Below are positions 9,482 to 18,982 of a stretch of DNA of 56,251 bases, piece after piece. The position numbers and the translations under genes were made by a program. The notes beneath the pieces are model-generated. The model did no database searches. It saw nothing but the letters and a program-made list of their open reading frames with translations, and was not told the origin of the DNA. This DNA is from an uncultured Mycoplasmatota bacterium (GTDB taxonomy: Bacteria > Bacillota_I > Bacilli_A > RF39 > UBA660): NCBI GenBank assembly GCA_948467605.1, contig CAOKET010000008.1:1-56251 (forward strand), given 5' to 3'. Numbering within the stretch: the stretch's first letter is position 1; the number at the start of each line of letters is the position of its first letter.

Positions 9482-9496
9482 CAAAAATTTAGTAGT

Positions 9497-9524
9497 TTGA
9501 AAAAAATTACATACATGATATAAT
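9497..9524 (+). promoter_or_regulatory. Sigma-A type promoter for the LCP gene
   Basis: TTGAAA (9497-9502), 16-base spacer, TATAAT (9519-9524) with a TG at the extended -10 position. It lies 20 bases before the LCP start codon and right after the previous terminator, so it probably drives the LCP gene. Confidence 0.65.
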
Positions 9525-9543
9525 TAATAATATGGTGATTAAT

Positions 9544-11565
9544 ATGAGTAATAAAACAAGTTCTAGAGGTAAAAACAATACGAAAAAAAGAACTAGTTCA
9601 AATGTTAGAACTAATACAACTAATAAAAACACTACCTCTATAAAAAAAGTTAATACAAGTATAGCAACTAATAAAACTACTAGTAATAGTAACAAAAATA
9701 CTATAACTAGTAGAAGTATTTTAAGAAAAGAGAAAAAAAAGAAAAAGATAATAAGAAGGATAAGCGTAGTAGCATCACTTATATTAATATTATCTACAAT
9801 TCTTTTTACATATAAATTGCTTCAAATAAATATGATACCTAATAAATATTTGATTCCAGTATTAATACTTATTGGACTAGGGGACGCATTATTAATATTC
9901 TTTTTAGTAAAAAGAAATATAAAGATAAGGTTTAAAGTAATATCTATGGTTATAGTTTTATTTGTATTTATATTTGACATAATTGTATATGGATATATGG
10001 ATAAAGCATTTGATTTTCTTGCAACTCTTAAAACTAAAGGAATACAAACAGAAAATTATCAAGTATTAGTACTATCAGATAGTGAGATATATAATCTAGA
10101 AGATTTAAAAGGAAAATTAGTTTCATATGTTAAAACTTTAGGTAACAGCCATAAAGCAATGGAAGAGTTAAAACTAAAAACTGATATAGTATCAAATAAT
10201 AAAACAGATACAGGTGAACTAATATCAGGTCTTCTTAATAAAAGTTTACCTGCCATTTTAATAGCAGAATCATCTGTAGAAATGATAAAAGATCAATATG
10301 AAACAGAAGGTAAAGACTTTAGCACCTTAGTTAGAGCAATACATACAATAAAAATAGAAATAAAAGAAGAAAAAATAGTTAAAGAAGTTGATGTTACAAA
10401 TGACACATTTGCACTATATATAAGTGGAATAGATACATTTGGAGATATTTCTACAGTATCTAGAAGTGATGTTAATATAGTAGCAGTTGTAAATCCTAAA
10501 ACAAAACAAGTATTATTAATATCAATACCAAGAGATTATTATGTAAAACTTCATGGTATTGAAACAGATATGAGAGATAAATTGACACATGCAGGTATGT
10601 ATGGAATAGAAACATCTGTAAAAACAATAGAGGATATACTAGACATAGATATAAACTATTACTTAAAAGTTAACTTTACATCTTTAGTAGATATAGTAGA
10701 TGCTCTAGGAGGTATAGAAGTAGATTCAAAGTATGCATTTAGTACTGCTAATAATTATTCATTTAAGAAGGGCATAAATAAATTGGATGGAAAATCAACA
10801 TTATACTTTTGTCGCGAAAGAAAATCATTTTCTGGAGGAGATAGAGTAAGGGGACAAAATCAACAGGCAGTAATAACAGCGATAATTAAGAAAACAGCAT
10901 CTCCTTCAATAATAACTAAATATGATGCTCTACTAAAGGCATTAGAAGGCAAATTTCAAACAAATATAAGTAGTGAAAATATAAGTAAGTTAATAAAAAT
11001 GCAATTAAATGATATGGCAAGTTGGAATATTAAATCTATTAGTTTAGATGGTAGTGATAAAATGGAATATACATATTCATATCCAAAGAGTATGGGCAAT
11101 TCCAAGACATATGTAATGGAACCAAATATAGATACAATTAAAAGAGCACAAGATTTAATAAATGATATAAAGGGAAATCTAATACTTGACTCAGTAGATG
11201 AAAATAAAGTTTATAAAACATATGACTATAATTCATCAACTACAACTAATTCTAAAAAATCAAGTACTAACAGTTCAAAATCTTCTAGTTATACTAGTAT
11301 TAATAATAGTTCAAATAAATCAAGCAGTTTAAATAATATAAATTCTTCATCAAACCTAAGTGACAGCAACATATCAAAACCAAGTTCTAATATTACATCA
11401 AGCATAAACTCAAGTAGTACAACTATAGATACATCAAATGATAAAAATCAATCTTCAAGTAGTAATACTATTTCATCTAGTATTTCTAAACCAGATTTAA
11501 GTTCAAGTATGACAAGTACACAGTCAAATTCTATGTCAAATTCTAGTATATTAAGTGTAGAATAA
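9544..11565 (+). CDS. LytR-CpsA-Psr (LCP) family cell-wall glycopolymer ligase
   Basis: LCP enzymes move undecaprenyl-PP-linked glycopolymers onto peptidoglycan outside the membrane. This 673-residue protein has a Ser/Thr/Asn/Lys-rich cytoplasmic head (~1-60), three hydrophobic helices (~75-150), a CpsA-like accessory region (~160-285), then the LCP domain (~295-470). The LCP core shows RSDVNIVAVVNPKTKQVLL, SIPRDYYV, the DKLTHAG block, LGGIEVD and CRERKSFSGGDRVRGQNQQ with the conserved Arg/Asp residues. The last ~110 residues are almost pure Ser/Asn/Thr, a likely wall-spanning tail. ATG 9544 follows GGTGAT. It opens the surface-polysaccharide region, which fits glycan attachment. Confidence 0.92.
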   Translation: MSNKTSSRGKNNTKKRTSSNVRTNTTNKNTTSIKKVNTSIATNKTTSNSNKNTITSRSILRKEKKKKKIIRRISVVASLILILSTILFTYKLLQINMIPNKYLIPVLILIGLGDALLIFFLVKRNIKIRFKVISMVIVLFVFIFDIIVYGYMDKAFDFLATLKTKGIQTENYQVLVLSDSEIYNLEDLKGKLVSYVKTLGNSHKAMEELKLKTDIVSNNKTDTGELISGLLNKSLPAILIAESSVEMIKDQYETEGKDFSTLVRAIHTIKIEIKEEKIVKEVDVTNDTFALYISGIDTFGDISTVSRSDVNIVAVVNPKTKQVLLISIPRDYYVKLHGIETDMRDKLTHAGMYGIETSVKTIEDILDIDINYYLKVNFTSLVDIVDALGGIEVDSKYAFSTANNYSFKKGINKLDGKSTLYFCRERKSFSGGDRVRGQNQQAVITAIIKKTASPSIITKYDALLKALEGKFQTNISSENISKLIKMQLNDMASWNIKSISLDGSDKMEYTYSYPKSMGNSKTYVMEPNIDTIKRAQDLINDIKGNLILDSVDENKVYKTYDYNSSTTTNSKKSSTNSSKSSSYTSINNSSNKSSSLNNINSSSNLSDSNISKPSSNITSSINSSSTTIDTSNDKNQSSSSNTISSSISKPDLSSSMTSTQSNSMSNSSILSVE

Positions 11566-11691
11566 TCAAAGATTTTATAAATTTGTCAAAATACCTTTAC
11601 ATTTTTCGAAAAAAGTAATATCATAAACTTTAAAATCTAAATGTTATGTGTTATTATATAATTACAATTGAGTTTATAGAGGGTGAGTCAT

Positions 11692-12312
11692 ATGTATAGA
11701 AAGTTTTTTAAAAGGGCGATTGACATAATTATTTCATTTTTTGCATTATTAGTTTTATGGCCATTATTTATAGTAATCGCAGTACTAATAAAGTTAGAAG
11801 ATAAGGGTCCAGTATTTTATATGCAAAGACGAACTGGAAAAGATGGAAAAGTATTTGAAATGTATAAATTTAGATCAATGAATGTAGTTCCAAGAGGAGA
11901 AGAAATGACAATCCCTCATGATAAAAGGGTTACTAAAATTGGAAAATTTTTAAGAAAAACTTCAATAGATGAACTCCCTCAATTTATAAATGTATTAGTT
12001 GGTGATATGTCATTTATAGGTCCTAGACCTTGGATAACTGATTATTATGACAATTTTACTTTAGAACAAAAGAAAAGGTGTGAAGTTAAACCAGGAATAA
12101 TTGGTTTAGCACAAGCAAAGGGGCGAAATGGATTAACTATATTTGAAAAAATTAACTATGATATACAATATGTAAATAATATAAGTTTTAATATGGATAT
12201 GAAAATACTATTTGAAAGTGTAAAAATAGTATTTAAAAGGGAACATGCAGAAATAATTCAAGAAGATATAACAACTGAATTAAATGAGTTAAAAATGCAA
12301 TTTAATAATTAA
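11692..12312 (+). CDS. Initiating sugar transferase (monotopic phosphoglycosyl transferase, PglC/WcaJ core)
   Basis: Transfers a sugar-1-phosphate onto undecaprenyl phosphate, the committed step of surface glycan assembly. The 206-residue protein is the minimal catalytic core: one N-terminal re-entrant hydrophobic helix (AIDIIISFFALLVLWPLFIV), then QRRTGKDGKVFEMYKFRSM, LRKTSIDELPQFINVLVGDM, SFIGPRP and PGIIGLAQAKGRNGL. ATG 11692 with GGGTGA upstream is preferred to GTG 11683. It heads the glycan gene set and is followed by a terminator, so the downstream genes have their own start. Confidence 0.92.
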   Translation: MYRKFFKRAIDIIISFFALLVLWPLFIVIAVLIKLEDKGPVFYMQRRTGKDGKVFEMYKFRSMNVVPRGEEMTIPHDKRVTKIGKFLRKTSIDELPQFINVLVGDMSFIGPRPWITDYYDNFTLEQKKRCEVKPGIIGLAQAKGRNGLTIFEKINYDIQYVNNISFNMDMKILFESVKIVFKREHAEIIQEDITTELNELKMQFNN

Positions 12313-12334
12313 TGTAATTAAATTGTGTTTTTTT
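12298..12334 (+). terminator. Intrinsic terminator after the sugar transferase
   Basis: CAATTTAAT (12298-12306) pairs with ATTAAATTG (12317-12325), followed by TGTTTTTTTATTTT. It overlaps the last codons of the gene. Confidence 0.65.
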
Positions 12335-12424
12335 ATTTTAACCTAGAGAATATATATAATTGATTTGTAATAACTATACGTTTTATGATATAATATGCGT
12401 AGTGTTTTTTATTATGGAGGAGTT

Positions 12425-13258
12425 ATGAAAAATCAAAAAATTAAATTCTCAGTATTAATGTCAGTATATAGTAAAGAAAAACCAGAAAATCTTTCTAAGG
12501 CAATAGAAAGTATAATTAACCAAACGCTTAAACCTGATGAATTTGTTATTGTAAAGGATGGCCCTCTATCATTAAGCCTTAATAAAATTATTGAAAATTA
12601 TAAAAAGCAAAATTCCATTATAAAAGTAGTATCTTTAGATAAAAATGTTGGACTAGGCAGAGCATTAAATGAAGGCATAAAGGAATGCACAAATCAATAC
12701 ATCGCAAGAATGGATTCAGATGACATATCTGTAGAAGATAGATTTGAAAAACAGATAGATTTTATTTCTAAAAATATGGAATATGATGTATTTGGAGGAG
12801 ATATCGTCGAATTTGATGATAGTACAAACAAAATAATATCAAAAAGAACTGCTCCAAAAACAAGTTTAGAAATAGAAAAATATATAAAGAAAAGAAATCC
12901 AATGAATCATGTTTCAGTAATATTTAAAAAAGATAGTGTTGTTGAAGTAGGAGGTTATTTAGATTGCCTATATTTTGAAGATTATTATTTATGGGCAAGA
13001 ATGTTAAAAAGTGGGAAGAAAATGATTAATATTGATGAAATATTAGTTAAAGTAAGATCTGGTTTAGATATGAGTAACAGAAGAGGAAACTTAAAATATA
13101 TAAAACATATAATAAATTTTGAAAATAAACTTCTTAAACTAAAAATCATAAATATTTTTTATTATATATATAATACTTTTTGCAGGGTGTTAATTGCAAT
13201 TGCTCCTAATAAATTAAGATATAGTATATATCAGAAGAAACTAAGAAACAAATTATAA
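12425..13258 (+). CDS. Family 2 glycosyltransferase
   Basis: A 277-residue GT-A enzyme. It shows the GT2 opening FSVLMSVYSKEKPENLSKAIESI, the nucleotide-binding KDGPLS, NVGLGRALNEGI and the metal-binding DSDD (MDSDDISVEDRFEKQ). An FEDYYLWARML block near residue ~182 holds the likely catalytic acidic residues. The C-terminal hydrophobic helix (~245-265) probably anchors it to the membrane. Start ATG 12425 has GGAGG six bases upstream. It begins a tightly packed run through 20053 and presumably adds one sugar of the repeat unit; donor and acceptor cannot be told. Confidence 0.9.
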   Translation: MKNQKIKFSVLMSVYSKEKPENLSKAIESIINQTLKPDEFVIVKDGPLSLSLNKIIENYKKQNSIIKVVSLDKNVGLGRALNEGIKECTNQYIARMDSDDISVEDRFEKQIDFISKNMEYDVFGGDIVEFDDSTNKIISKRTAPKTSLEIEKYIKKRNPMNHVSVIFKKDSVVEVGGYLDCLYFEDYYLWARMLKSGKKMINIDEILVKVRSGLDMSNRRGNLKYIKHIINFENKLLKLKIINIFYYIYNTFCRVLIAIAPNKLRYSIYQKKLRNKL

Positions 13259-13278
13259 TGTAAGAAGGGAAATATATA

Positions 13279-14448
13279 ATGAATAAAAAACAAAAATATA
13301 TAAATATTAATAATATCATTAGTATTTTAACAATAGTACTTTGCTGTATAGTAATCTATATTATACCAGTATCTTCTAATTTTAATTTAACATCAACAAT
13401 TCATGGTAATATATATCGCTTTACTAGACTATTTATAGTACCTATTTGTATTCTTGGTTTATTATTAAATTTTCATAGAACAAAGCAACAATGGACTTCT
13501 TATATAGCCCTTTCAATTATCACTATTATTTCATTTATTTTAAAAAGAGAAATACCATTTACTAATATTCTTTTATTATCTTTTTTTATAGCATTTGATT
13601 GTGTTTACAATAATATTGATCAAATAAAAACATTATTTAAAAATAATAATACACGTAAGATATTAATGATATTATTAGTTTTTATTGTTCAGATTTTAGT
13701 GATGTTTATTATAAATAATAATAGACTTTCTGTAATGAGTTCTTTTAAAGATGCGAATTATACTGGCTATTTTCTAATAATATTATATTTTATAATTGGA
13801 GATGAATCAAATTACAAGTTATTTCAAAAAAGAGATATAATTTTATTACTGGCACTGTTAACATTTTCTAGAACAGCATTGATATCAATACTAATAATTT
13901 ATTTTTTCCGTATAACAAAAATTTTTCGAGATAAATCAGTGAATAAACCATTAATTATTTTCTATACCTTTTTTGGTTTGTTTATGATAGTCTGTTATTT
14001 ATATACATCTATCTTTGAAAAGTCGGATTATGTTTATGAATATAAGACTGGTTTTAATAGATTTACTACTATTTTAGATTATTCAAATTATATGAGAACA
14101 TCAGCGAATATTAAGGTATTAGGTGATGTTAATTTTAAAAATCTACTAATTGGATATACCGAAGAATCTTATTCAAAAGTTGTTCATTTTGAGAAGAAAA
14201 CTATTCATCCACATAATTTGTTTTTAGCAATATATACTGAAAGTGGAATTTTATTTGCAATATGTATGGTTTTAAGAATGTTTAGGATGTTTAAAGGAAA
14301 AAAGAATATGATTCCTATGTATCTTGTTTTAATTGTATATAGTATGATATTAGGACCATCAATGTATTATGGAGTAGATTTGTTTTTTATAATTTTGGTC
14401 ATAGTTTCTCAAAAAAATAGTGAAGTGGAAGTGAATAAAATTGAATAA
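13279..14448 (+). CDS. Polytopic membrane protein, probable polysaccharide polymerase (Wzy / O-antigen ligase-like)
   Basis: The 389-residue product has about ten hydrophobic helices and one larger extracytoplasmic loop between ~245 and ~320 containing HPHNLFLAIYTESGILFA. An HxHN near a large loop is the usual mark of Wzy/WaaL-type proteins. The family diverges strongly in sequence, so the call rests on topology, this motif and position between a GT2 and a flippase. AAGGGA precedes the ATG. The next gene starts 8 bases before this one ends. Confidence 0.7.
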   Translation: MNKKQKYININNIISILTIVLCCIVIYIIPVSSNFNLTSTIHGNIYRFTRLFIVPICILGLLLNFHRTKQQWTSYIALSIITIISFILKREIPFTNILLLSFFIAFDCVYNNIDQIKTLFKNNNTRKILMILLVFIVQILVMFIINNNRLSVMSSFKDANYTGYFLIILYFIIGDESNYKLFQKRDIILLLALLTFSRTALISILIIYFFRITKIFRDKSVNKPLIIFYTFFGLFMIVCYLYTSIFEKSDYVYEYKTGFNRFTTILDYSNYMRTSANIKVLGDVNFKNLLIGYTEESYSKVVHFEKKTIHPHNLFLAIYTESGILFAICMVLRMFRMFKGKKNMIPMYLVLIVYSMILGPSMYYGVDLFFIILVIVSQKNSEVEVNKIE

Positions 14449-15982
14449 TAACAAAAAAATATGTAAAATTACAATAATTATATTCTTATTAACTATTTTA
14501 ACAAAAATATTTGGTGCAGGAAGAGATTTAGCATTAAGTTATTTTTATGGTTCAACATCAATATCAGATGCTTATATTTTAGCCACTACATTGCCAATAA
14601 CTATTTTTGCATTTATTTTTGAAGGAATAGGTGCCACTTTTATTCCAGCATGTGCTAAATTAAAAACAAATGAAGAAAAGAACAAACTTACTAGTAATAT
14701 AATAAATATAGTTTTATTATTAACTTTATTATTTGTAATTTTTATAGAAATTTTTCCAAAGTTTACAATAAAAATTTTTGCTTCTGGGTTTGGTGGTGAA
14801 ACACTAAATCTTGCCATACTTCTAACAAGAATGAGTATACTTGGAGTGTTTTTTTCTGGTATTGTTTATGTGTTTTCGTATTATTTAAATTATAATGATA
14901 GTTTTATAGTCCCAACTTTAAGGGCTATCCCAAAAGATATAATAGTAATTATCTCCATTATAATTAGTGCGTATACAAAAAAAATATTACCACTTGCTAT
15001 TGGAATACCACTTTCACTATTTGTAGAATTAATTTTTTTAATACCATCTATGCATAAAAAGGGATATAAATATAAGTTTATAATTGATTTTAAATCCGAT
15101 GTAATAAAATATATAATTTCATGGGCATTACCAATTATAATATCTACTGCTGTTGCTGATTTAAATACAATAATAGATAGACAATTTGCATCATGGTTTA
15201 TTGATGGTGGTATTTCTTCATTAACATATGCTGATCGTACGTTAAACGTTATAAGGACATCATTATTTATACCAATAATTACTATATTATTTCCAATGTT
15301 TTCAAAAAAAATTAATGATGGCGAAAAAGAAAAGATTTCAAAAATGTCATCTGATACGATATCAATCTTAATATTGATAGCTATACCTATAAGTTTTGGT
15401 GCTTTTTATTTATCTAACGATGTTATTAGATTATTGTTTGAAAGAGGGGCATTTGATAGTCAGGCCACATTAAATACTAGTTTATGTTTTCAATATTATT
15501 CACTTGCCTTAGTTGGATATGCTATAACAACAGTTACAACAAAATTATTTTATGCATTAACTGATATGAAAACACCAATGTATATATCCATAGTAGGAGT
15601 TATAGCAAATACAATATTAAATTTTGTATTTTCAAAAATATTTGGATTAAAAGGATTAGCGTTATCAACAAGTGTATCAACTATGTTAATGGCAATTATT
15701 CAATATATAATTTTAAATAAAAAAATTAAATTTAATAATAAGAAAATATTGAAAAATATATTTAAGTCTTTTATCGCATCAGTACTAATGACTTTAGTAA
15801 TTATGTTATTAAAACATTATGTTATTTCAGAGTTTCATTATATATTACAATTAATTATTTTAACATTAATAGGAATGACAATTTATGGACTTCTATTAAT
15901 TATATTTAAAGTTGAAGATTTAAGTAAAATTTTAAAATTATTTAAAAAGGAGAGTAGAGCAAATGAAGAAAATAAAAGTTGA
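14441..15982 (+). CDS. MurJ/MviN family lipid-linked oligosaccharide flippase
   Basis: The 513-residue product has about 14 hydrophobic helices and MviN/MurJ features: KIFGAGRDLALSYFYGSTSISDAYILATTLP, FEGIGATFIPACAKLK, and later ALPIIISTAVADLNTIIDRQFAS and RLLFERGAFD. The family flips undecaprenyl-PP-linked precursors outward. Its location inside a glycan locus suggests it flips the polysaccharide repeat unit, but by sequence it is closer to MurJ than to typical Wzx, so it could also be the cell's lipid II flippase. TTG 14441 is the only plausible start, with GGAAGTG upstream. Confidence 0.85.
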   Translation: MNNNKKICKITIIIFLLTILTKIFGAGRDLALSYFYGSTSISDAYILATTLPITIFAFIFEGIGATFIPACAKLKTNEEKNKLTSNIINIVLLLTLLFVIFIEIFPKFTIKIFASGFGGETLNLAILLTRMSILGVFFSGIVYVFSYYLNYNDSFIVPTLRAIPKDIIVIISIIISAYTKKILPLAIGIPLSLFVELIFLIPSMHKKGYKYKFIIDFKSDVIKYIISWALPIIISTAVADLNTIIDRQFASWFIDGGISSLTYADRTLNVIRTSLFIPIITILFPMFSKKINDGEKEKISKMSSDTISILILIAIPISFGAFYLSNDVIRLLFERGAFDSQATLNTSLCFQYYSLALVGYAITTVTTKLFYALTDMKTPMYISIVGVIANTILNFVFSKIFGLKGLALSTSVSTMLMAIIQYIILNKKIKFNNKKILKNIFKSFIASVLMTLVIMLLKHYVISEFHYILQLIILTLIGMTIYGLLLIIFKVEDLSKILKLFKKESRANEENKS

Positions 15983-17270
15983 TGTTCTTATAATTATTGA
16001 ACATAAGGTAAGAGAATTAGAAAGCGCATGCTTATTAAAATACCAATTTGAGAAAAAAGGCTATTCTGTAAAAATTGATAGTATTTATCCTAATAAAGAA
16101 ATACTCCCTTTAAAATATATTGCTAAAATTATTTTTATTCCATGGGCTTATAATGATAAAGATATGTCTTATATAAAGTGCTTTTTAAAACACTCACCTA
16201 ATGCTAAAATTATTAATCTTCACCATGAACAATATTCAGGCCAAGATGATAAAAATATATGCTTACCTTTAGGGGAATCCGTAGAATTATATCATATTTC
16301 ATGGGGAAAAAAGTTTACTAATGGACTAAAGAAAAGCGGCGTTCTTGATAATAGAGTATTTACAGTAGGAAATATTAAATTAGATTTTTATAAAAATGAG
16401 CTGAGAAATATTCATTTAAAAAGATCAGAGTTATCATCAAAATATAATATACCAATTAAAAAGAAATGGGCACTTTTTATAGCAAATGGATATCATTTAA
16501 TGAGTAAATCCAAAATAGAGTCAATCTCACACTCTGATAGTGAAATAAATATAAAAAAAGACACTGCAATAAAATGTAGAATTGATTTTTTAGAATATGT
16601 TGATAGATATTTAAGTGATAATCTAAATACGGTTTTTATTTATAGGCCACATCCAGTTTATGCAGATATAGATAAACAAGAAAAAGAAATTGTAAAATTA
16701 AGAAAAAAATATCCTAATAATTTCTTTATTATCTCAGATTTGACAATAAGTAATTGGCTTGTAAACTCTGATATTTGTATATCATTTCATTCAACCTCAG
16801 CAGCAGAAACTTGTATGTGTAGTAAACCATATTATCTATTTCGAACAAAAAAACTTGATTATAAACTTGATTATGTATTTTTTAATAATTATAAATATGT
16901 AATTAGTGATTATGACGATTTTAGTAATGCATTGTCAAATAATAATTATGATAACAATATATTAAAATCAGCCTTAGAAGATTACTTTAAAATTGATAGT
17001 AATTATACTTTTGAGAAAATCGTCGACAGTGCCATAGAATGTGATAATTTAGTAATAAAAAAATATACAAGAAAGATGTGGTTGATTAATTTAACTCGTG
17101 CATATATAAAACGTATTATGATATTACTATCTAAGATAAAAATTTTTAAAATATTGATGAAAAAATTAAACGATACTAGGATAGATAGAATTATCGAAAA
17201 AAATGATGATAGTTTTACATTAGATGAAGTAGATAAAATAATCAAACAAATTCAAGAAATTTTAAAATAA
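15963..17270 (+). CDS. GT-B-like surface carbohydrate biosynthesis protein
   Basis: The 435-residue protein has two Rossmann-like halves. The first has DVLIIIEHKVRELESACLLKYQFEKKGY and IINLHHEQYSGQ. The second has FIYRPHPVYADIDKQ and ISFHSTSAAETCMCSKPYYLFRTKK, comparable to the R-P-H-P and S-T-x-x-E motifs of CDP-glycerol or KDO-like transferases. It resembles proteins annotated as surface polysaccharide biosynthesis proteins. Immediately beside the CMP-nonulosonate genes, it could be the nonulosonate transferase, but that is inference. It overlaps murJ by 20 bases; SD AGGAGAG. Confidence 0.6.
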   Translation: MKKIKVDVLIIIEHKVRELESACLLKYQFEKKGYSVKIDSIYPNKEILPLKYIAKIIFIPWAYNDKDMSYIKCFLKHSPNAKIINLHHEQYSGQDDKNICLPLGESVELYHISWGKKFTNGLKKSGVLDNRVFTVGNIKLDFYKNELRNIHLKRSELSSKYNIPIKKKWALFIANGYHLMSKSKIESISHSDSEINIKKDTAIKCRIDFLEYVDRYLSDNLNTVFIYRPHPVYADIDKQEKEIVKLRKKYPNNFFIISDLTISNWLVNSDICISFHSTSAAETCMCSKPYYLFRTKKLDYKLDYVFFNNYKYVISDYDDFSNALSNNNYDNNILKSALEDYFKIDSNYTFEKIVDSAIECDNLVIKKYTRKMWLINLTRAYIKRIMILLSKIKIFKILMKKLNDTRIDRIIEKNDDSFTLDEVDKIIKQIQEILK

Positions 17271-17289
17271 GTGAAGGGAGTAGAATGTT

Positions 17290-18897
17290 ATGAATATATT
17301 AGCAATAATACCAGCAAGGGGTGGTTCTAAAGGAATACCAAGAAAAAATATAAGACTAATGAATGGGAAACCACTAATTTATTATTCGATAAATAATGCA
17401 TTAAATAGCAAGTACATAACAGATGTAATTGTATCAACAGATGATGAAGAAATAAAACATATATCAGAAATATGTGGAGCACAAGTAGTCAAAAGACCTA
17501 AAGAGTTAGCAAATGATCAGGCAACTCTAGACCCTGTAATATATCACGCAACAATAACTATGGAAGATATAAAAAAGAAGAAATATGATATTGTAATAAC
17601 ACTACAACCAACTTCTCCATTATTAACTGTTAGTACATTAGATAGTGCTTTAGAAAAATTTATAAATTCTGAATACGACTGTTTTATTAGTGCAATAAAT
17701 ACACCACATTTATCGTGGAAAAAAGAAGGAGAACAAATTGTACCAAACTATAAACAGAGGTTAAACAGACAACAATTACCTCCATGCTATTTTGAAACTG
17801 GTGCATTTTTCTTTAGTAGGAGAAAAATCGTAAGTGAAAATAGTAGAATAGGCGGAAAAATTACAGTATATGAAATACCTGAACATGAAGCAATTGATAT
17901 TGATACAGTTAACGACTGGATAATATGCGAAAGTATATTAAAAAAGAAAAAAATAGTTTTAAGATGTGATGGCTATAAAGAGATAGGTATGGGTCATATT
18001 TACCATTGTATAACATTAGCACATAATTTAATAGAACATGATGTAACAATAGTTACAAACAAAAAGTATATTGAGGGTCTAGAAAAAATAAAATCATCTA
18101 ATTTAAAATATGTTGAAATAGAAAAGGATGAAGATTTTTATAATTATTTAAAGTTGAATAGAGTTGATATTGTAGTAAATGATTGCTTAGATACTACAGA
18201 AGAATATATAAAAAATTTGAAAATGTTAGTAGAAAAAGTTATTACTATAGAGGATTTAGGACCTGGCACAAAATATGCAGATGTAGTTATAAATGCTCTA
18301 TATGATGATAATAGTATTAAAAATTCTTATATGGGTGAGAAATATGTTTGCTTAAGAGAAGAATTTATATTAAGTAAACCAAAAGAATTTTCAGAAGAAT
18401 TAAAAAATGTAATAGTTTTATTTGGTGGTACAGATCCTGCAAATTTAACTGAAAAGATTTATATGATTGCAAAAAAAGAAAAGTATAAAAATATAAATTT
18501 TATATTTATATGTGGTATAGGTTCATCATTTATTGGTACAACAGAGAATAGTGAAAATATAACTATTTTAAAAAATGTAGTAAACCTAAGTGAATATATG
18601 CTTCAAGCCGATATGGCATTTACTTCTCAAGGAAGAACTGTATATGAATTAGCGTCTTTAGGAGTTCCGTCAATTGTTATGTCGCAAAATAAAAGAGAAA
18701 TGTTACATACATTTGCTCATATGAATAATGGATTTGTAAATTTAGGATTAGGTGAAGAAATAAATAATGAAACTATTGAAAATACATTTGATTGGTTAAT
18801 TAACACACCATATATAAGAAAAGAAATGAGAGAATTAATGCTAAAACATGATTTAAAGAATGGTATTAAAAATGAAATAAATTTAATATTAAAATAA
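17290..18897 (+). CDS. CMP-nonulosonate cytidylyltransferase fused to a PseG-like UDP-sugar hydrolase
   Basis: Residues ~1-225 form a NeuA/PseF/LegF-type cytidylyltransferase: IPARGGSKGIPRKN, STDDEEI, KRPKELANDQATLDP, LQPTSPLL and AIDIDTVNDW. Residues ~226-535 are PseG-like: RCDGYKEIGMGHIYHCITLA contains the conserved G-x-G-H His, followed by a GT-B second half with VLFGGTDPANLT and FTSQGRTVYELASLGVPSIVM. PseG removes UDP from the bis-acetamido hexose before condensation by PseI. The fusion therefore joins two non-consecutive steps, around the NeuB/PseI step encoded next. Pseudaminate and legionaminate cannot be told apart here. Confidence 0.85.
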   Translation: MNILAIIPARGGSKGIPRKNIRLMNGKPLIYYSINNALNSKYITDVIVSTDDEEIKHISEICGAQVVKRPKELANDQATLDPVIYHATITMEDIKKKKYDIVITLQPTSPLLTVSTLDSALEKFINSEYDCFISAINTPHLSWKKEGEQIVPNYKQRLNRQQLPPCYFETGAFFFSRRKIVSENSRIGGKITVYEIPEHEAIDIDTVNDWIICESILKKKKIVLRCDGYKEIGMGHIYHCITLAHNLIEHDVTIVTNKKYIEGLEKIKSSNLKYVEIEKDEDFYNYLKLNRVDIVVNDCLDTTEEYIKNLKMLVEKVITIEDLGPGTKYADVVINALYDDNSIKNSYMGEKYVCLREEFILSKPKEFSEELKNVIVLFGGTDPANLTEKIYMIAKKEKYKNINFIFICGIGSSFIGTTENSENITILKNVVNLSEYMLQADMAFTSQGRTVYELASLGVPSIVMSQNKREMLHTFAHMNNGFVNLGLGEEINNETIENTFDWLINTPYIRKEMRELMLKHDLKNGIKNEINLILK

Positions 18898-18982
18898 CTT
18901 CAAACATGCTATACAAAAAAGTAATTATTTGTTATCATATTGATGAACAAAAAATTTAATAGTGAATATAAGGAGATATTAT

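Noticed and set aside
9507..9695. Minus-strand frame rich in Leu/Val
   Set aside because: It is the reverse of the Ser/Thr/Asn/Lys-rich head of the LCP protein; no ribosome-binding site or family match.
14441..15982. Calling the flippase Wzx outright from its glycan context
   Set aside because: Sequence features are MviN/MurJ-like; the context alone does not settle the substrate.
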